A stretch of DNA of 64,000 bases from CAWBAT01 sp963810905 (GTDB lineage Bacteria; Acidobacteriota; Terriglobia; Versatilivoradales; Versatilivoraceae). Positions 18,021 through 27,554 of this stretch are shown one piece after another (positions within the stretch are counted from its first letter, which is position 1; every line of letters starts with the position of its first letter). The DNA is taken from assembly GCA_963810905.1 (NCBI GenBank), contig CAWEPG010000003.1:434001-498000 (forward strand). The letters are read 5' to 3'. A model generated the notes under the pieces. The model saw nothing but the letters and a program-made list of their open reading frames with translations, did no database searches and was not told the origin of the DNA. The translations under genes and the position numbers were made by a program.

Positions 18021-19718
18021 CTAGACATCTTGAGTGACCCTCATGACTTCTTCCACAGTGGTGACACCGGCTAGCACTTTCTCTACGCCGTCTTCCCGCA
18101 AGGATCTCATCCCTTGGCTATGCGCATAATTTGCAATAATGTTCGAGGGCTCATTGGCCACTATCATGCGTCGAATCTCATCATCTGGGATCATCAATTC
18201 AAATATTCCCTGCCGGGTTTCATAACCGGTGAAACCACACGACTCGCAACCTTCCCCACGGTAGAGGGTCAATGATGAGGCTCGGTTCGCCTCGAATCCT
18301 AATGACTGAAGAACTTCCGGTTCAGCGGTATAGGCGAACTTGCATTGTTTGCAGATGATCCGGACAAGCCGCTGAGCGAGAACTCCAATGAGGCAGGATG
18401 CCAGGAGATAATTTTCGGCCCCCATGTCCACCAGGCGTGAGATGGCACTGGGTGCGTCATTGGTATGCAAGGTACTGAAGACCAGGTGGCCAGTCAACGC
18501 TGAACGAATTGCGATTTCCGCGGTCTCCAAATCACGAATTTCCCCAACCATGATGACGTCAGGGTCCTGCCGCACGATGTGGCGCAATCCGGATGCAAAA
18601 GTTAGGCCAATTTGGGTATTGACGTGAATCTGATTAATTCCATCCATCTGGTATTCAACCGGATCTTCAATAGTGATGATCTTCTTGTCCGGTAGATTAA
18701 TCCGCTTCATGGCACTATAAAGCGTAGTGGACTTCCCACTACCGGTAGGACCCGTAACGAGTAGAATCCCGTGCGGCAGCGAAGTCAATTCCTCAATCTT
18801 TCGGAGAAGATCCTCGGGGAATCCCAGCTTTCTCAACTCAAATGCGCTGGTGTCGCTCTTGTCGAGGATTCTCATCACGACGCTTTCGCCATAGAGCGTC
18901 GGGAGAGTCGACACTCGGAGGTCGATTTCCTTTCCAAGCACCTTCAGCTTGATGCGTCCATCCTGGGGAAGTCTTCTTTCTGCGATATTCAGCTTGGCCA
19001 TGAGCTTCAGGCGGGAAATGATGGCTGCCTTCATGGAGATGGGGGGAGATTCCACATTCTGGAGTATCCCATCAATTCGGTATCGGATTCGAAACTCTTT
19101 TTCAAATGGTTCAATATGAATATCGCTGGCACGACGCTCAACTGCCCGGGAAATGATTACGTTGACGAGTCGGATAACCGGAGCTTCCGAGGCCATGTCG
19201 CGAAGATGCTCAATGTTCTCATCGCCGCCTGCATAGTCAACGCCAGTTAGCTCAGCATCTCCATCCACAGTTCGAGACGTGTTTCCGTTTCCAGCGCCAT
19301 AAAACCGGTCCAGCGTATCAACGATCTCGTTTTCCAGCCCGAAACGGACCTTGACCTCGTAGCCACTAAATAGACGAACCGATTCCAGGGTCTCAGTGTC
19401 TGAGGGATCGGCCATAGCGAGAGTCAAGCAATTTCCTTCCAGATCCAGGGGAAGGAGTTTGCATTGCTTCATGAATTTGTACGATAGGGTTTGAACTTCA
19501 ATCGGCACAGCCGGAAATTCTGCAGCCGTAATCAAAGGAGCTCGTTGCTGGTCGCTAATCGCTTGAACCAAATCGCGTTCGGCTAGGTAGCCCAGGTCGA
19601 GTAGAATCCGGCCGATCTTTTCTTTCCGCTCCCGCTGTAAAGTAAGGCCATCGCGGAGCTCCTGGGAAGAAATCAGGTTGCGCTCCACCAAGATCTGGCC
19701 AATGAGTTTCCTAACCAA
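18021..19718 (-). CDS. gspE: Type II secretion ATPase GspE
   Basis: GspE is the cytoplasmic hexameric ATPase that powers the secretion piston. The 565-aa protein has an N-terminal GspE/PilB N1E domain (residues 1-150), Walker A GPTGSGKSTTLYSA (about residue 325), the Asp box ITIEDPVEYQ, Walker B DPDVIMVGEIRDLETAEIAI and the His box ALTGHLVFSTLHTNDA. A zinc-binding loop contains CKQC and CESC about 40 residues apart. The start is TTG at 19718, with AGGAG upstream. It is the first of eleven gsp genes on this strand. GspE and PilB are close relatives; the pseudopilin genes downstream decide for GspE. Confidence 0.95.
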   Translation of the reverse strand: MVRKLIGQILVERNLISSQELRDGLTLQRERKEKIGRILLDLGYLAERDLVQAISDQQRAPLITAAEFPAVPIEVQTLSYKFMKQCKLLPLDLEGNCLTLAMADPSDTETLESVRLFSGYEVKVRFGLENEIVDTLDRFYGAGNGNTSRTVDGDAELTGVDYAGGDENIEHLRDMASEAPVIRLVNVIISRAVERRASDIHIEPFEKEFRIRYRIDGILQNVESPPISMKAAIISRLKLMAKLNIAERRLPQDGRIKLKVLGKEIDLRVSTLPTLYGESVVMRILDKSDTSAFELRKLGFPEDLLRKIEELTSLPHGILLVTGPTGSGKSTTLYSAMKRINLPDKKIITIEDPVEYQMDGINQIHVNTQIGLTFASGLRHIVRQDPDVIMVGEIRDLETAEIAIRSALTGHLVFSTLHTNDAPSAISRLVDMGAENYLLASCLIGVLAQRLVRIICKQCKFAYTAEPEVLQSLGFEANRASSLTLYRGEGCESCGFTGYETRQGIFELMIPDDEIRRMIVANEPSNIIANYAHSQGMRSLREDGVEKVLAGVTTVEEVMRVTQDV

Positions 19719-19759
19719 TGAATCTCCTGAGCTTGGTTGAGATTGGGACTAACATGCCA

Positions 19760-20368
19760 TCAATACTGGATGATCCGGATATTCTGTTTCAAATCTTCCA
19801 TAGAAATCTTGCGTTCCTGGTATTGCTGCAAGACATATCTCTTCACATTCAAAACGATCTGCGATGGGGAGGGCCTTGTCCTATCTCCGCTGCCACTGAA
19901 TAAGTACACAACGACAGTCAGGTTTTCTCCCGGTTTTAACTGGTTTATTGAATTGCCATGTTCTGCGATGGCCTTGATAATCAACCCCTTGACATTTTGA
20001 ATTCGGTTCATCATCTTTTCATAGGCCTCGTCGAGTTCCTTTTGACTATGAGGTTTCACATCGAAAGGAGAGAGCTGGCGAATCAGGTAAGCATTGACCT
20101 CCAAGTTAAACACTGCTCCATAGTCCGGAAGGTAAGTGCCTCGGGTCGACCCCAAAACGGGAAAAGGGCCTTGAAGATTCTCTTTGATTGTCGTGTCAAT
20201 GACTCCCTGAAACACGGCCAACTCTTTCTTAAGACCGGCAAGGTCAAGGCCAGCGCTCGCGGAAGGCGTATCGGCGCCCTGGGCTCTAAGTAAGTTTCCA
20301 AGCGCAAGAACAAGAGTTAAGGTAATACAGGTAACAATTCTTTTTTGGGTGTGCATCTTGTTTTTCAT
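19760..20368 (-). CDS. Secreted protein of unknown function next to anti-sigma factor
   Basis: I do not recognise a family for this 202-aa protein. It has an N-terminal signal peptide (RIVTCITLTLVLALGNLL, cleavage near RAQGA). The mature part is mixed alpha/beta, with YGAVFNLEVNAYLIRQLSPF and LKPGENLTVVVYLFSGSGDR. It ends in a helical, basic segment. It starts 24 bp after the anti-sigma stop and ends 42 bp before gspE, so it is very probably co-transcribed with the sigma/anti-sigma pair. It could be a periplasmic partner of the anti-sigma factor or a T2SS-related envelope protein; the sequence does not decide. Confidence 0.7.
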   Translation of the reverse strand: MKNKMHTQKRIVTCITLTLVLALGNLLRAQGADTPSASAGLDLAGLKKELAVFQGVIDTTIKENLQGPFPVLGSTRGTYLPDYGAVFNLEVNAYLIRQLSPFDVKPHSQKELDEAYEKMMNRIQNVKGLIIKAIAEHGNSINQLKPGENLTVVVYLFSGSGDRTRPSPSQIVLNVKRYVLQQYQERKISMEDLKQNIRIIQY

Positions 20369-20391
20369 CCTTTTGAGAAATGGGTCAATCG

Positions 20392-21093
20392 TTAATGGGT
20401 TGAAGAAGCTTTCACATAAACTTCGCGTGCCAATGATTCAAGATACGACGCGTTTCTTGCCGCCGCTTTCCAAACTTCTCCCTGAGTCATCTCGAGATAT
20501 TTCAGTCCCTGGGATACTTTTTGCATGTCCTCCGTTCTATTCGTGTTAATCTCCGTCTTGGCCTCAAGCAGCAACTTTTCAAATTTCGAATTCTGGCGCT
20601 GCTCGCTCTGCGCCAGCACATTCTCCATCAATTTCTCCAGATCGGAGCGGCTCAACGCCGCGGGCACCGCCGCAACTTGCTGGTTTGCCTCGAAATGAGG
20701 GCTCAACAAAGAGCGGGACGAGTTAAAGGAAACCCTGAACTGACCTTCTTTGAATTCGATTTCAGTTCTCAACATCGCTAAGGTGCCAATACAAAGAATG
20801 AAGCAAATCGTGGCCACGGCGCTGACAATCACTCCTCGAGGCCAAAAACGAGGCGAAAAAACATCGACGAATTGTCTCCAGGATGAACGAGGAGTTTCGA
20901 AAATCAGGCTGCTGGGAATCTCCTCGTCTGGCCAACCATTGCGAAGGAGCGACGGGATCCCCGAGAGCGAAATCAGCTCCTGACGACAGTTCTCGCAAAT
21001 CTTCAAATGTGCCGCAAGCTCCGTGGATTGTTCTTTGGTAATTTCTTTTCCTAGATAGTCTGGGAATAATTCATATGACTGTTGGCAATTCAT
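20392..21093 (-). CDS. Anti-sigma factor with N-terminal zinc finger and one membrane helix
   Basis: Proteins of this type hold an ECF sigma factor at the membrane and release it on an envelope signal. The 233-aa product has a ZAS-type zinc finger (HLKICENC, the H-x3-C-x2-C motif, near residue 29), a single membrane helix (VIVSAVATICFILCIGTLAM, about residues 88-107) and a long periplasmic helical domain rich in Glu, Lys and Gln (SDLEKLMENVLAQSEQRQNS). The start codon overlaps the sigma-factor stop by four bases (ATGA), so the two are translationally coupled. The long coiled-coil-like sensor domain is unusual and might bind the secreted protein encoded next. Confidence 0.9.
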   Translation of the reverse strand: MNCQQSYELFPDYLGKEITKEQSTELAAHLKICENCRQELISLSGIPSLLRNGWPDEEIPSSLIFETPRSSWRQFVDVFSPRFWPRGVIVSAVATICFILCIGTLAMLRTEIEFKEGQFRVSFNSSRSLLSPHFEANQQVAAVPAALSRSDLEKLMENVLAQSEQRQNSKFEKLLLEAKTEINTNRTEDMQKVSQGLKYLEMTQGEVWKAAARNASYLESLAREVYVKASSTH

Positions 21094-21686
21094 GTTGTCC
21101 CCCGAGGTCGATCAGTGAGTGACTTTCTGAGTTCCTTTAACCCGAGATAAAAGCGGGATTTGACCGTGCTAACGGGGCATTCCGCAATCTCGGCAATTTC
21201 TGAAAACTTCATCCCTTCGTAGATCTTTAATACTACAGTTTCTCGCTGTTCTGCTTGCAAGGCATCCAGAGCCCTAGCAAGGATCAATCGGAGCTCGTTT
21301 TGTTCAAAGCGATGGCCACGTTCGATCGAAACAGCTACATGATCGGAGAGCAGATCCGCTATCGAGGGCTGCCCATCGATGTCGTTCGTCAATGATTCGG
21401 TAAGACCCGATGGATTTGAGCGAAAATGGCTGATCCAACAGTTCCGCGCGATCCGAAATAGCCATTGAGAAAATTTATCTGGATCTTTGAGCTGCTGGAT
21501 TTGCTCGAAGGCTCGAGTAAAGCCTTCCTGAGCAATATCCAGGGCCTCTTCGTGGTTCCCGGTCAACCGAAGGGCGAAATTGAAGAGTCTCTTCTCCCAA
21601 CGGCGCACCAACAAGTTGAAGGCTTCCGCTTCACCAGCTAGAACCTTCTGGACAAGATCTTTATCCGACAACCAGATAAGTCCCAA
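21090..21686 (-). CDS. ECF-family RNA polymerase sigma factor
   Basis: This 198-aa sigma-70 family factor has region 2 (LFNFALRLTGNHEEALDIAQ, DPDKFSQWLFRIARN) and region 4 with a helix-turn-helix (EIAEIAECPVSTVKSRFYLG). There is no region 3, which defines the ECF group. The start is TTG at 21686, with AAGGAGA five bases before it. It is coupled by ATGA overlap to a zinc-finger anti-sigma factor. Its regulon is unknown, but the T2SS operon two genes downstream on the same strand is an obvious candidate. Confidence 0.95.
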   Translation of the reverse strand: MGLIWLSDKDLVQKVLAGEAEAFNLLVRRWEKRLFNFALRLTGNHEEALDIAQEGFTRAFEQIQQLKDPDKFSQWLFRIARNCWISHFRSNPSGLTESLTNDIDGQPSIADLLSDHVAVSIERGHRFEQNELRLILARALDALQAEQRETVVLKIYEGMKFSEIAEIAECPVSTVKSRFYLGLKELRKSLTDRPRGTT

Positions 21687-21758
21687 TTTCTCTCCTTCTC
21701 TTCTTGACGCAAAAGAAGTCCAAAAAGTCTTAAAGGCCTTGGTTTCTTTTCTGCTTTT

Positions 21759-24236
21759 TCATTTCTTGATAGACTGGCTGGCCTGTTTGTATGGGCGACC
21801 GGCGAGGTAGAGTTGAAGCCGACTTTGAATCTCATCGGAAAGGTCTTTCCTACCCGAAGTTAAGGCCTCTGCAGCTGCTCTGCGCGCCACCTGAGCCGCC
21901 TCTTTATACCGGCCAGTAGCCGCGTAGGATACCGCCACCGTATCCAAGTATTCAGCAGTGGGCTGTTTGGCCAAAACCAAAGCCTTCTGTGCAAGTTGTA
22001 GGGACTCTTCAGCTTGGCCGTTGCCATCGAGATCACTCCCTGTCGCCAAAATCCAGGCGAGTTTCTGCATTGCGTCAGGCCAATTAGGTCTTATTCGCAA
22101 AGCGGCTTGATACGAATTGATTGCATCCGATATTCGATTCTCTCGCTCCAAGGCAACTGCTCGGTAAAAATAAGCTTCAGGGTATTCGGGTCGAAGCCTA
22201 ACAGCCTCGGTAAATTGTGCCTGCGCCTCGTCACTTCTTTGTACAAGTAGAAGTGCTCGGCCCAGGCTATAGTGCGTGCTTGCAACTCCCGGCTCTAGAC
22301 GGATTGATTCGGTGAGATGGCTGATTGCTTCCTCATACTTACCTTGACGGAGAAGCGCCAATCCCAAGTTATTCTGTGCGTCTCGATAGTCCGGCTTGAG
22401 CCGCACTGCTTCAGAGAATTCTTTCAGGGAGCTTTCCACTTTGTCTTGAATGAGGTATAACCCTCCCAAGTTATTGCGTGCCTCGGCATATTCCGGCTTC
22501 AATTGGAGTGCGCGATTGTACTGCTCCAATGCCAGGTCAAATTTCCCCTGTTGAGCAAACATTGCGCCTAAATTGTTATGCGCCTCGGCATAGTCCGGGT
22601 CCAGTTGGAGTGCCCGACTGTAATGTTGCAATGCCACGTCGAATTTTCCCTGTTGGGAATGGACTTTACCTAGACCGTTGTGAGCATCAGCTAGAGAGGG
22701 GTTGATTCGAAGTGCTTCTAAAAAATGGGAGGTGGCCTCATTTTGCCGTCCTAATGCATCCAGGGTGAGGCCCAGATTGTTATGCGCCTCGGCATAGTCC
22801 GGTGCAATTCTTAAGGCTTGCTCGTACCAAGCCCGTGCCTCTTCATTTTTTCCTTCGTTATACAGGTAATGGCCAAGAACATAGGGTGCACGGGGGTTCA
22901 TTGGTCGCTGCTGAACGACTTTCTTCCACATTGAGACTGCATACTTGTAATCTTCGTTCCTCAAAATCGTTCTCCAGGTTAAACCTGCGACGACAATAAA
23001 CATGGTAATTTCGCATAAGAAGTACGAACGGCTTGAATTTTTTCTTGAGGAGGCCCAATTTCTCAATAACGCAAAGGCTCCCAGCACTATTATCACTAAG
23101 ATTGAAACAGACGGAAGATACATTCGGTGTTCGGCAGCCAGATCGTTTAATGGCATTACACTGGAAGTGGGCGCGAGAATGAGGAAGAACCATGCACCTA
23201 AGAACCCTATCGCAGGAGCGGATTTCAAGGCCCAAGCCGTGGCCACTATAAGACCGATAATTATAAGTGCATAAGCAAGGATCTCCTGGGAGCCCTTGAC
23301 CACAGGCCAGTAGTAATCCAGGCAAAGATCCTGAGGCCATAAGACCAAGCGAAGGTAATGGACAATCACCTGGGGTTGAGTGAGTGCGTACTCCATCGCA
23401 CTCACGTGTTTGAGCTTGAAACCGGCGCTTCTTACTTTGGGGAATATGACAAAAGTTGTTACTAATACGAGCCATGTCGAAGCCAGTCCAATGTAGAGCC
23501 ATAGACGGCTCTTGAACGCATTACGAAAGGAACCAGTTAAGAAAGTACGGTCATAGAGCAACACGAGCAGAGGGGTTGCTACCATATTTTGCTTGGTTCC
23601 CATACCAAGCGCACAGGCCAGCACAGCGAACCCGTAGTAAATCGACTTATATTTGGATGAGTTTCCCCGTTCTACAGCATAGATCGTTAGCAAAAGGAAC
23701 AGACTCATCAAGGATTCGTTCCTTTGAGTAATATAAGTAACCGATTCAGTATTCAAAGGGTGGGCGACCCAGCACAGGGCAATAGTTAGGGATAGAAAAA
23801 TAGCTACGTGGGTCAAAAATTTTACCCGCCCCATTACTCTCCGAACCAGGTCAAATAGGACACAGGCATTCAGAAGGTGAATCGCCAAGTTGAAAACGTG
23901 GTAATTGAGGGTGTTTAGCCCACCTATGTAGTAATTCAGGGCCAGGGAGAGACCCATGACAGGCCTTGTTCCTGCTCCCCATATGAAAATCGGGTCCCAG
24001 GGAGGCCAGAGGCGCCGGATGTACTTGTTATCTACTATAGTCGCCAAATCGTCGAAAACGAATTCTCCGGTAAGACTATTCGCATAGGCAATTAGGCTCA
24101 CAAAGAGAATCGAGCTATAGGCAAATAGATTCCAACTCGGCTTTTCATGGGGGAAAGGGGAGGAATTTGGCGACACGGATTCTGGTATGGCTTTCCCTTT
24201 ATGTTTGACTTTTGAAGAAACCGTTTTGTGAATCAT
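21759..24236 (-). CDS. Polytopic membrane protein with C-terminal TPR repeats (TMTC-like)
   Basis: The 825-aa product has an N-terminal half with about ten membrane helices. It begins near YSSILFVSLIAYANSLTGEF and includes the motif FVFDDLATIVDN in the first loop and NESLMSLFLLLTIYAVERGN. This layout resembles the GT-C-type glycosyltransferases of the TMTC/O-mannosyl group, whose first loop carries acidic catalytic residues. The C-terminal part (from about residue 450) has nine or ten 34-residue TPR units such as PDYAEAHNNLGLTLDALGRQ. The TPR units are imperfect repeats at DNA level too (about 102 bp, 21980-22900). It may glycosylate exported proteins; this is inference from topology. It is unbroken despite its length. 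Confidence 0.8.
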   Translation of the reverse strand: MIHKTVSSKVKHKGKAIPESVSPNSSPFPHEKPSWNLFAYSSILFVSLIAYANSLTGEFVFDDLATIVDNKYIRRLWPPWDPIFIWGAGTRPVMGLSLALNYYIGGLNTLNYHVFNLAIHLLNACVLFDLVRRVMGRVKFLTHVAIFLSLTIALCWVAHPLNTESVTYITQRNESLMSLFLLLTIYAVERGNSSKYKSIYYGFAVLACALGMGTKQNMVATPLLVLLYDRTFLTGSFRNAFKSRLWLYIGLASTWLVLVTTFVIFPKVRSAGFKLKHVSAMEYALTQPQVIVHYLRLVLWPQDLCLDYYWPVVKGSQEILAYALIIIGLIVATAWALKSAPAIGFLGAWFFLILAPTSSVMPLNDLAAEHRMYLPSVSILVIIVLGAFALLRNWASSRKNSSRSYFLCEITMFIVVAGLTWRTILRNEDYKYAVSMWKKVVQQRPMNPRAPYVLGHYLYNEGKNEEARAWYEQALRIAPDYAEAHNNLGLTLDALGRQNEATSHFLEALRINPSLADAHNGLGKVHSQQGKFDVALQHYSRALQLDPDYAEAHNNLGAMFAQQGKFDLALEQYNRALQLKPEYAEARNNLGGLYLIQDKVESSLKEFSEAVRLKPDYRDAQNNLGLALLRQGKYEEAISHLTESIRLEPGVASTHYSLGRALLLVQRSDEAQAQFTEAVRLRPEYPEAYFYRAVALERENRISDAINSYQAALRIRPNWPDAMQKLAWILATGSDLDGNGQAEESLQLAQKALVLAKQPTAEYLDTVAVSYAATGRYKEAAQVARRAAAEALTSGRKDLSDEIQSRLQLYLAGRPYKQASQSIKK

Positions 24237-24335
24237 GTCCAGTCCTCAGGAGCAGACGGAGCGACGTCGAATAGTCAGCGCAATAACCCTTTTGGTCTTA
24301 CCTTGCGCCCTCTCATGGAGAAAGGATCTAGCTGC

Positions 24336-24773
24336 TTAGGAACGGGGTATCACGGGGGGAGTCTGCGGCATTGTGTTCGCCCGCTCATTATGCCCAGAGG
24401 CGTCCACGCTTGTCTGCCTCAGAGGCTCCAGGAATATTTGCTCTAACATTTCAACCCGACTTTCGAGCAATGCAATCTCCTGCGTCAAGCGAGTGTTCCG
24501 TCGCTGATGCCATGTGAGGGAGACAGAAACTGAGAAGGAAAAGATGTAAATGGCAGCCAAGGCCACAAATAAAACTGCCGCCGAATAACTCAGATGGGAT
24601 TTATTTGCAAAAGACATGACGAGATTAGGAAACAAACCACAAACCAGCAGTATGAAGGCAAGGATCGTCCACAAAATGGCGTGTTTTTCACTTAAGTCTC
24701 TACTCCGAACCCAGTAAATTGTCAGGGAAAAGACCGCAACCCCTCCCACAAACATCAAGGTTTCAGCGTTCAA
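24336..24773 (-). CDS. DUF2304 family membrane protein
   Basis: This 145-aa protein has three membrane helices (TLMFVGGVAVFSLTIYWV, HAILWTILAFILLVCGLFPN, AAVLFVALAAIYIFSFSVSV) and a short coiled-coil tail (RLTQEIALLESRVEMLEQIF). That arrangement is typical of DUF2304, a family regularly encoded beside DPM1-like GT2 enzymes. The TTG start overlaps the glycosyltransferase stop by 11 bases, which indicates coupling. It may anchor or regulate the enzyme at the membrane. Confidence 0.8.
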   Translation of the reverse strand: MNAETLMFVGGVAVFSLTIYWVRSRDLSEKHAILWTILAFILLVCGLFPNLVMSFANKSHLSYSAAVLFVALAAIYIFSFSVSVSLTWHQRRNTRLTQEIALLESRVEMLEQIFLEPLRQTSVDASGHNERANTMPQTPPVIPRS

Positions 24774-25503
24774 ATCTCATCAACTCCTTTATCCTAAGTC
24801 GATCAACAAGGATAGCCATTGAAACCATTATCATATATTCAAAAGCTTTGAAGTATCGAATGGAAGAGACCCCCCCCTGCCTTTCGTGCATCTTGACGGG
24901 GATCTCTCCGATCCTCAGCTTGTTGCGCGCGCACCAGAAGAGGGAGACGGGTTCGGGAAAATCTTCGGGATAATTGTCGGCAAATTGTTCCCAAACAAGG
25001 GGTCCTGCACAACGAAAGCCACTGGTCGGATCTGTGACTTTCACCCCCGAAAGCAATTGAATTAATAAGGAGCAGAACCCTATACCCATCCGCCTTCGAA
25101 TCGTTGATTGAAAATTGCCCTCCCTCGGGTATAGGAAACGCGACCCGATGCACAAATCGAGTTTGTTCGTCTCACACTGAGAGACGAGAGATTCAACATA
25201 CTCTGGGTCATGTTGTCCGTCTGCATCGAACTGAATCACATAACGATAGGTCCCTCTCCTTTTGGCATAAATATATCCCGTTTGAACGGCTACTCCAATC
25301 CCTCCGTTAGAAATCATGCTGACAATCTGAACTTCCAATTTACTTTCCTTCTTTGCACTCCTAGCTCTCTTAACTGTTTTGTCAGGAGAGCCGTCGTCGA
25401 CGATGAGGATTTCGTAATCGGAGGGCAGGCGCTGCAGACCTGCCACAGTCTTCTCCAAGGACTCCTCCTCGTTATATGCAGGGATAACTATCAAGTTTTT
25501 CAT
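24763..25503 (-). CDS. Family 2 glycosyltransferase (dolichol-phosphate-mannose synthase-like)
   Basis: It transfers a sugar from a nucleotide donor, probably to a polyprenyl phosphate. I chose the start at 25503 (MKNLIVIPAYNEEESLEKTV). The 246-aa product has the GT-A fold signatures IVDDGSPDKT and the DxD-type QFDADGQHDPEYVESL, then GSRFLYPREGNFQSTIRRRM and PTSGFRCAGP. No C-terminal membrane helices are present; the neighbouring DUF2304 protein may supply them. It is divergent to the GT2 gene at 25771. Confidence 0.9.
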   Translation of the reverse strand: MKNLIVIPAYNEEESLEKTVAGLQRLPSDYEILIVDDGSPDKTVKRARSAKKESKLEVQIVSMISNGGIGVAVQTGYIYAKRRGTYRYVIQFDADGQHDPEYVESLVSQCETNKLDLCIGSRFLYPREGNFQSTIRRRMGIGFCSLLIQLLSGVKVTDPTSGFRCAGPLVWEQFADNYPEDFPEPVSLFWCARNKLRIGEIPVKMHERQGGVSSIRYFKAFEYMIMVSMAILVDRLRIKELMRFER

Positions 25504-25770
25504 TGCACCAGCCCGCAAGATTTTAGTGTTTTCCTGAGAATGGAATCGGTGAGTTTCATGGGGATATGGCCCTGTCTCTACCTCTGTCTCGGGGCGATCG
25601 CCTTGAACTCAACCGTTATTTTAATAGAGAATTTCGATTTTTCCCATATTCAATTCCAAGGAGATGTGATCGACACGCAAGCATCCTGCTCAAAGCATTG
25701 TCATGATCCCTATGAAATGGTATTTTGCCCGTGTCTCTGAAAGCGAAATACGATCAACAGGACAGAGGGG

Positions 25771-26779
25771 ATGGCACAAGTTACCATAATCGTGGTGAAT
25801 CATAACGGAACTTTTTTGCTCGAGGACTGTTTGACGTCTATTAATAACCAAACCTACACCGACTACAAGGTTTTACTAGTCGATAACGGATCGACGGATG
25901 ACTCAATCCGCTCCGCAAGCACGGATCTTGCCGAAAATCCATGTTATGTCTTTATGTGAGAACACCGGATGGGCAAAAGCAAATAACCTTGGAATTCGCA
26001 ACACTGACAGCCAATTTATTGTCTTGCTGAATAACGATACACGTGCAGATCCCAATTTCCTTCTTGAATTAGTCCGGATAGTCGAAGGCAATCCCAGAGT
26101 AGGGATGGTCGCTCCAAAGATCCTCAATTTCTATAATCCTGAACTCATCGACTCAGTGGGGGGACTGGTCATTTGCCGTGACGGGATTGCACAGGGAAAG
26201 GGTAGAGGAGAAATCGACATTGGGCAATATGATCAATTACAAGGTGCCCTCATCCCTAGCGGATGCGCTGCTTTATATCGCAAGACAATGTTCGATGAAA
26301 TAGGATTATTTGACGAAAGTTTTTTTGCCTATTGTGAGGACTCTGATCTGGCGTTACGCGGCTTATGGGCGGGATGGTTGGCCGTCGCAGCTCCTAAGGC
26401 CATTGTCTACCACAAGTACTCTGCAACTAGCGGGGGCTATTCCCCAACCAAGCTATATTTAGTCGAACGAAATCATTTCTATGTGGCAGTCAGGAACTTC
26501 CCGTTACGAATGATCCTATTACTCCCATTATGGACTGTCTATCGGTTTGCGCTAATGACCATAGCCATCATCGCCAATAGAGGCAAGAGTGTAGCGCTGC
26601 AAGGAGGCCGCTGGCCGGACCTACTCGCCGCCTTGTTGCGAGCGCAAATTCATGCGGCTTGTCGAGCCTGGCCCCAACTCCTGCACAGGAATAACATCCG
26701 CCGAATATCCAGCAAACAATTTACCCAAAGGGTAAGGGCCTATAGACTCTCAATGCGGCGAATGGTCTTCAATCGATGA
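25771..26779 (+). pseudogene. Family 2 glycosyltransferase (rhamnosyl type), one frameshift
   Basis: The N-terminus (MAQVTIIVVNHNGTFLLEDC, VDNGSTDDSIR) is in one frame. The remainder, from LPKIHVMSLCENTGWAKANN onward, is in another, with the junction near 25920. The rest is a well conserved GT2 domain with FIVLLNNDTRADPNFL, PSGCAALYRKTMFDEIGLFD and CEDSDLALRGLWAGW, as in rhamnosyltransferases of O-antigen clusters. A C-terminal segment with LRMILLLPLWTVYRFALMTI may contact the membrane. Reconstructed length is about 335 aa. It is the first gene of a short plus-strand group with three methyltransferases. Confidence 0.85.
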
Positions 26780-26848
26780 AGCCTTTAGCGGGGCCTTATC
26801 CTTTCGGGAAACTTGAGTGAGAGTTTAGATGAGTAGAGGAGTCAATTC

Positions 26849-27439
26849 TTGCCGTTCTTTAGCAAAGTTGTTGGTCGTTTTTCACCATCCCTGCTTCGCG
26901 CAGTACGAAATAGTCTCTTAGACTTGCCGCGAATTCGTAAAGTCTTACCGCCCACCGGAAAGGTACTTGAGATTGGGTGCGGATATGGCCATGTACTTTC
27001 TCAGTTAGCAGAGGAAAGAGCCGACTTACAATTCCTAGGAATTGACAAGGATGCTGAAGCGATTGACTTTGCCCAAGAAAAGTGGAAATCACCTAACTTG
27101 AAATTCCATCAAGTATCACTCGAAGAGATCAAAGAGCACTTTGATTTGGTTTTAGTCCTGGATGTCATTCATCATCTGCCAGAAGGTGTTGAGACTCATA
27201 TTTTCAAGGAGAGCCATCGCCTGCTTGAGGAGGATGGTCTGCTCTTCGTGAAGGATATTCCCCTTAAAAATTGCAGGATTGGAGTGTTCGTGGATAAGTA
27301 TGTTTCAAGACAACCTCCGCTCGTCCGCACTGATGATCAGTTACAAAGTGCCCTGAAGTCATATTTCAAGCTAATCAGTTGGGAAACTCCAACCAGGCTG
27401 AAGATGGGGGAGCTTTATTTCTTGGCAGAAAAGCTCTAA
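26849..27439 (+). CDS. SAM-dependent methyltransferase (class I)
   Basis: It is a 196-aa Rossmann-fold methyltransferase with motif I VLEIGCGYGHVLSQL, motif II-like FLGIDKDAEAIDFA and the post-motif LVLVLDVIHHLPEG (HHLP is common in small-molecule and sugar methyltransferases). It starts at TTG 26849 with GAGGAG upstream. Its place in a polysaccharide locus suggests a sugar or lipid-carrier substrate, but the substrate cannot be read from the sequence. Confidence 0.8.
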   Translation: MPFFSKVVGRFSPSLLRAVRNSLLDLPRIRKVLPPTGKVLEIGCGYGHVLSQLAEERADLQFLGIDKDAEAIDFAQEKWKSPNLKFHQVSLEEIKEHFDLVLVLDVIHHLPEGVETHIFKESHRLLEEDGLLFVKDIPLKNCRIGVFVDKYVSRQPPLVRTDDQLQSALKSYFKLISWETPTRLKMGELYFLAEKL

Positions 27440-27554
27440 GGCCTACTCAATACTCTTCGCGACTTCCCTCAATTGCGTCAGTGATGGTCAGCAACTCAAG
27501 AATTTTCAGTGAGTGCCCCATTAATGGGAACTTACAACATGCTAAGGAAGATCT

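Noticed and set aside
25210..25740. 176-codon plus-strand open frame opposite the GT2 gene
   Set aside because: It is mostly antisense to the well-supported GT2 gene and has no domain or ribosome-binding site.
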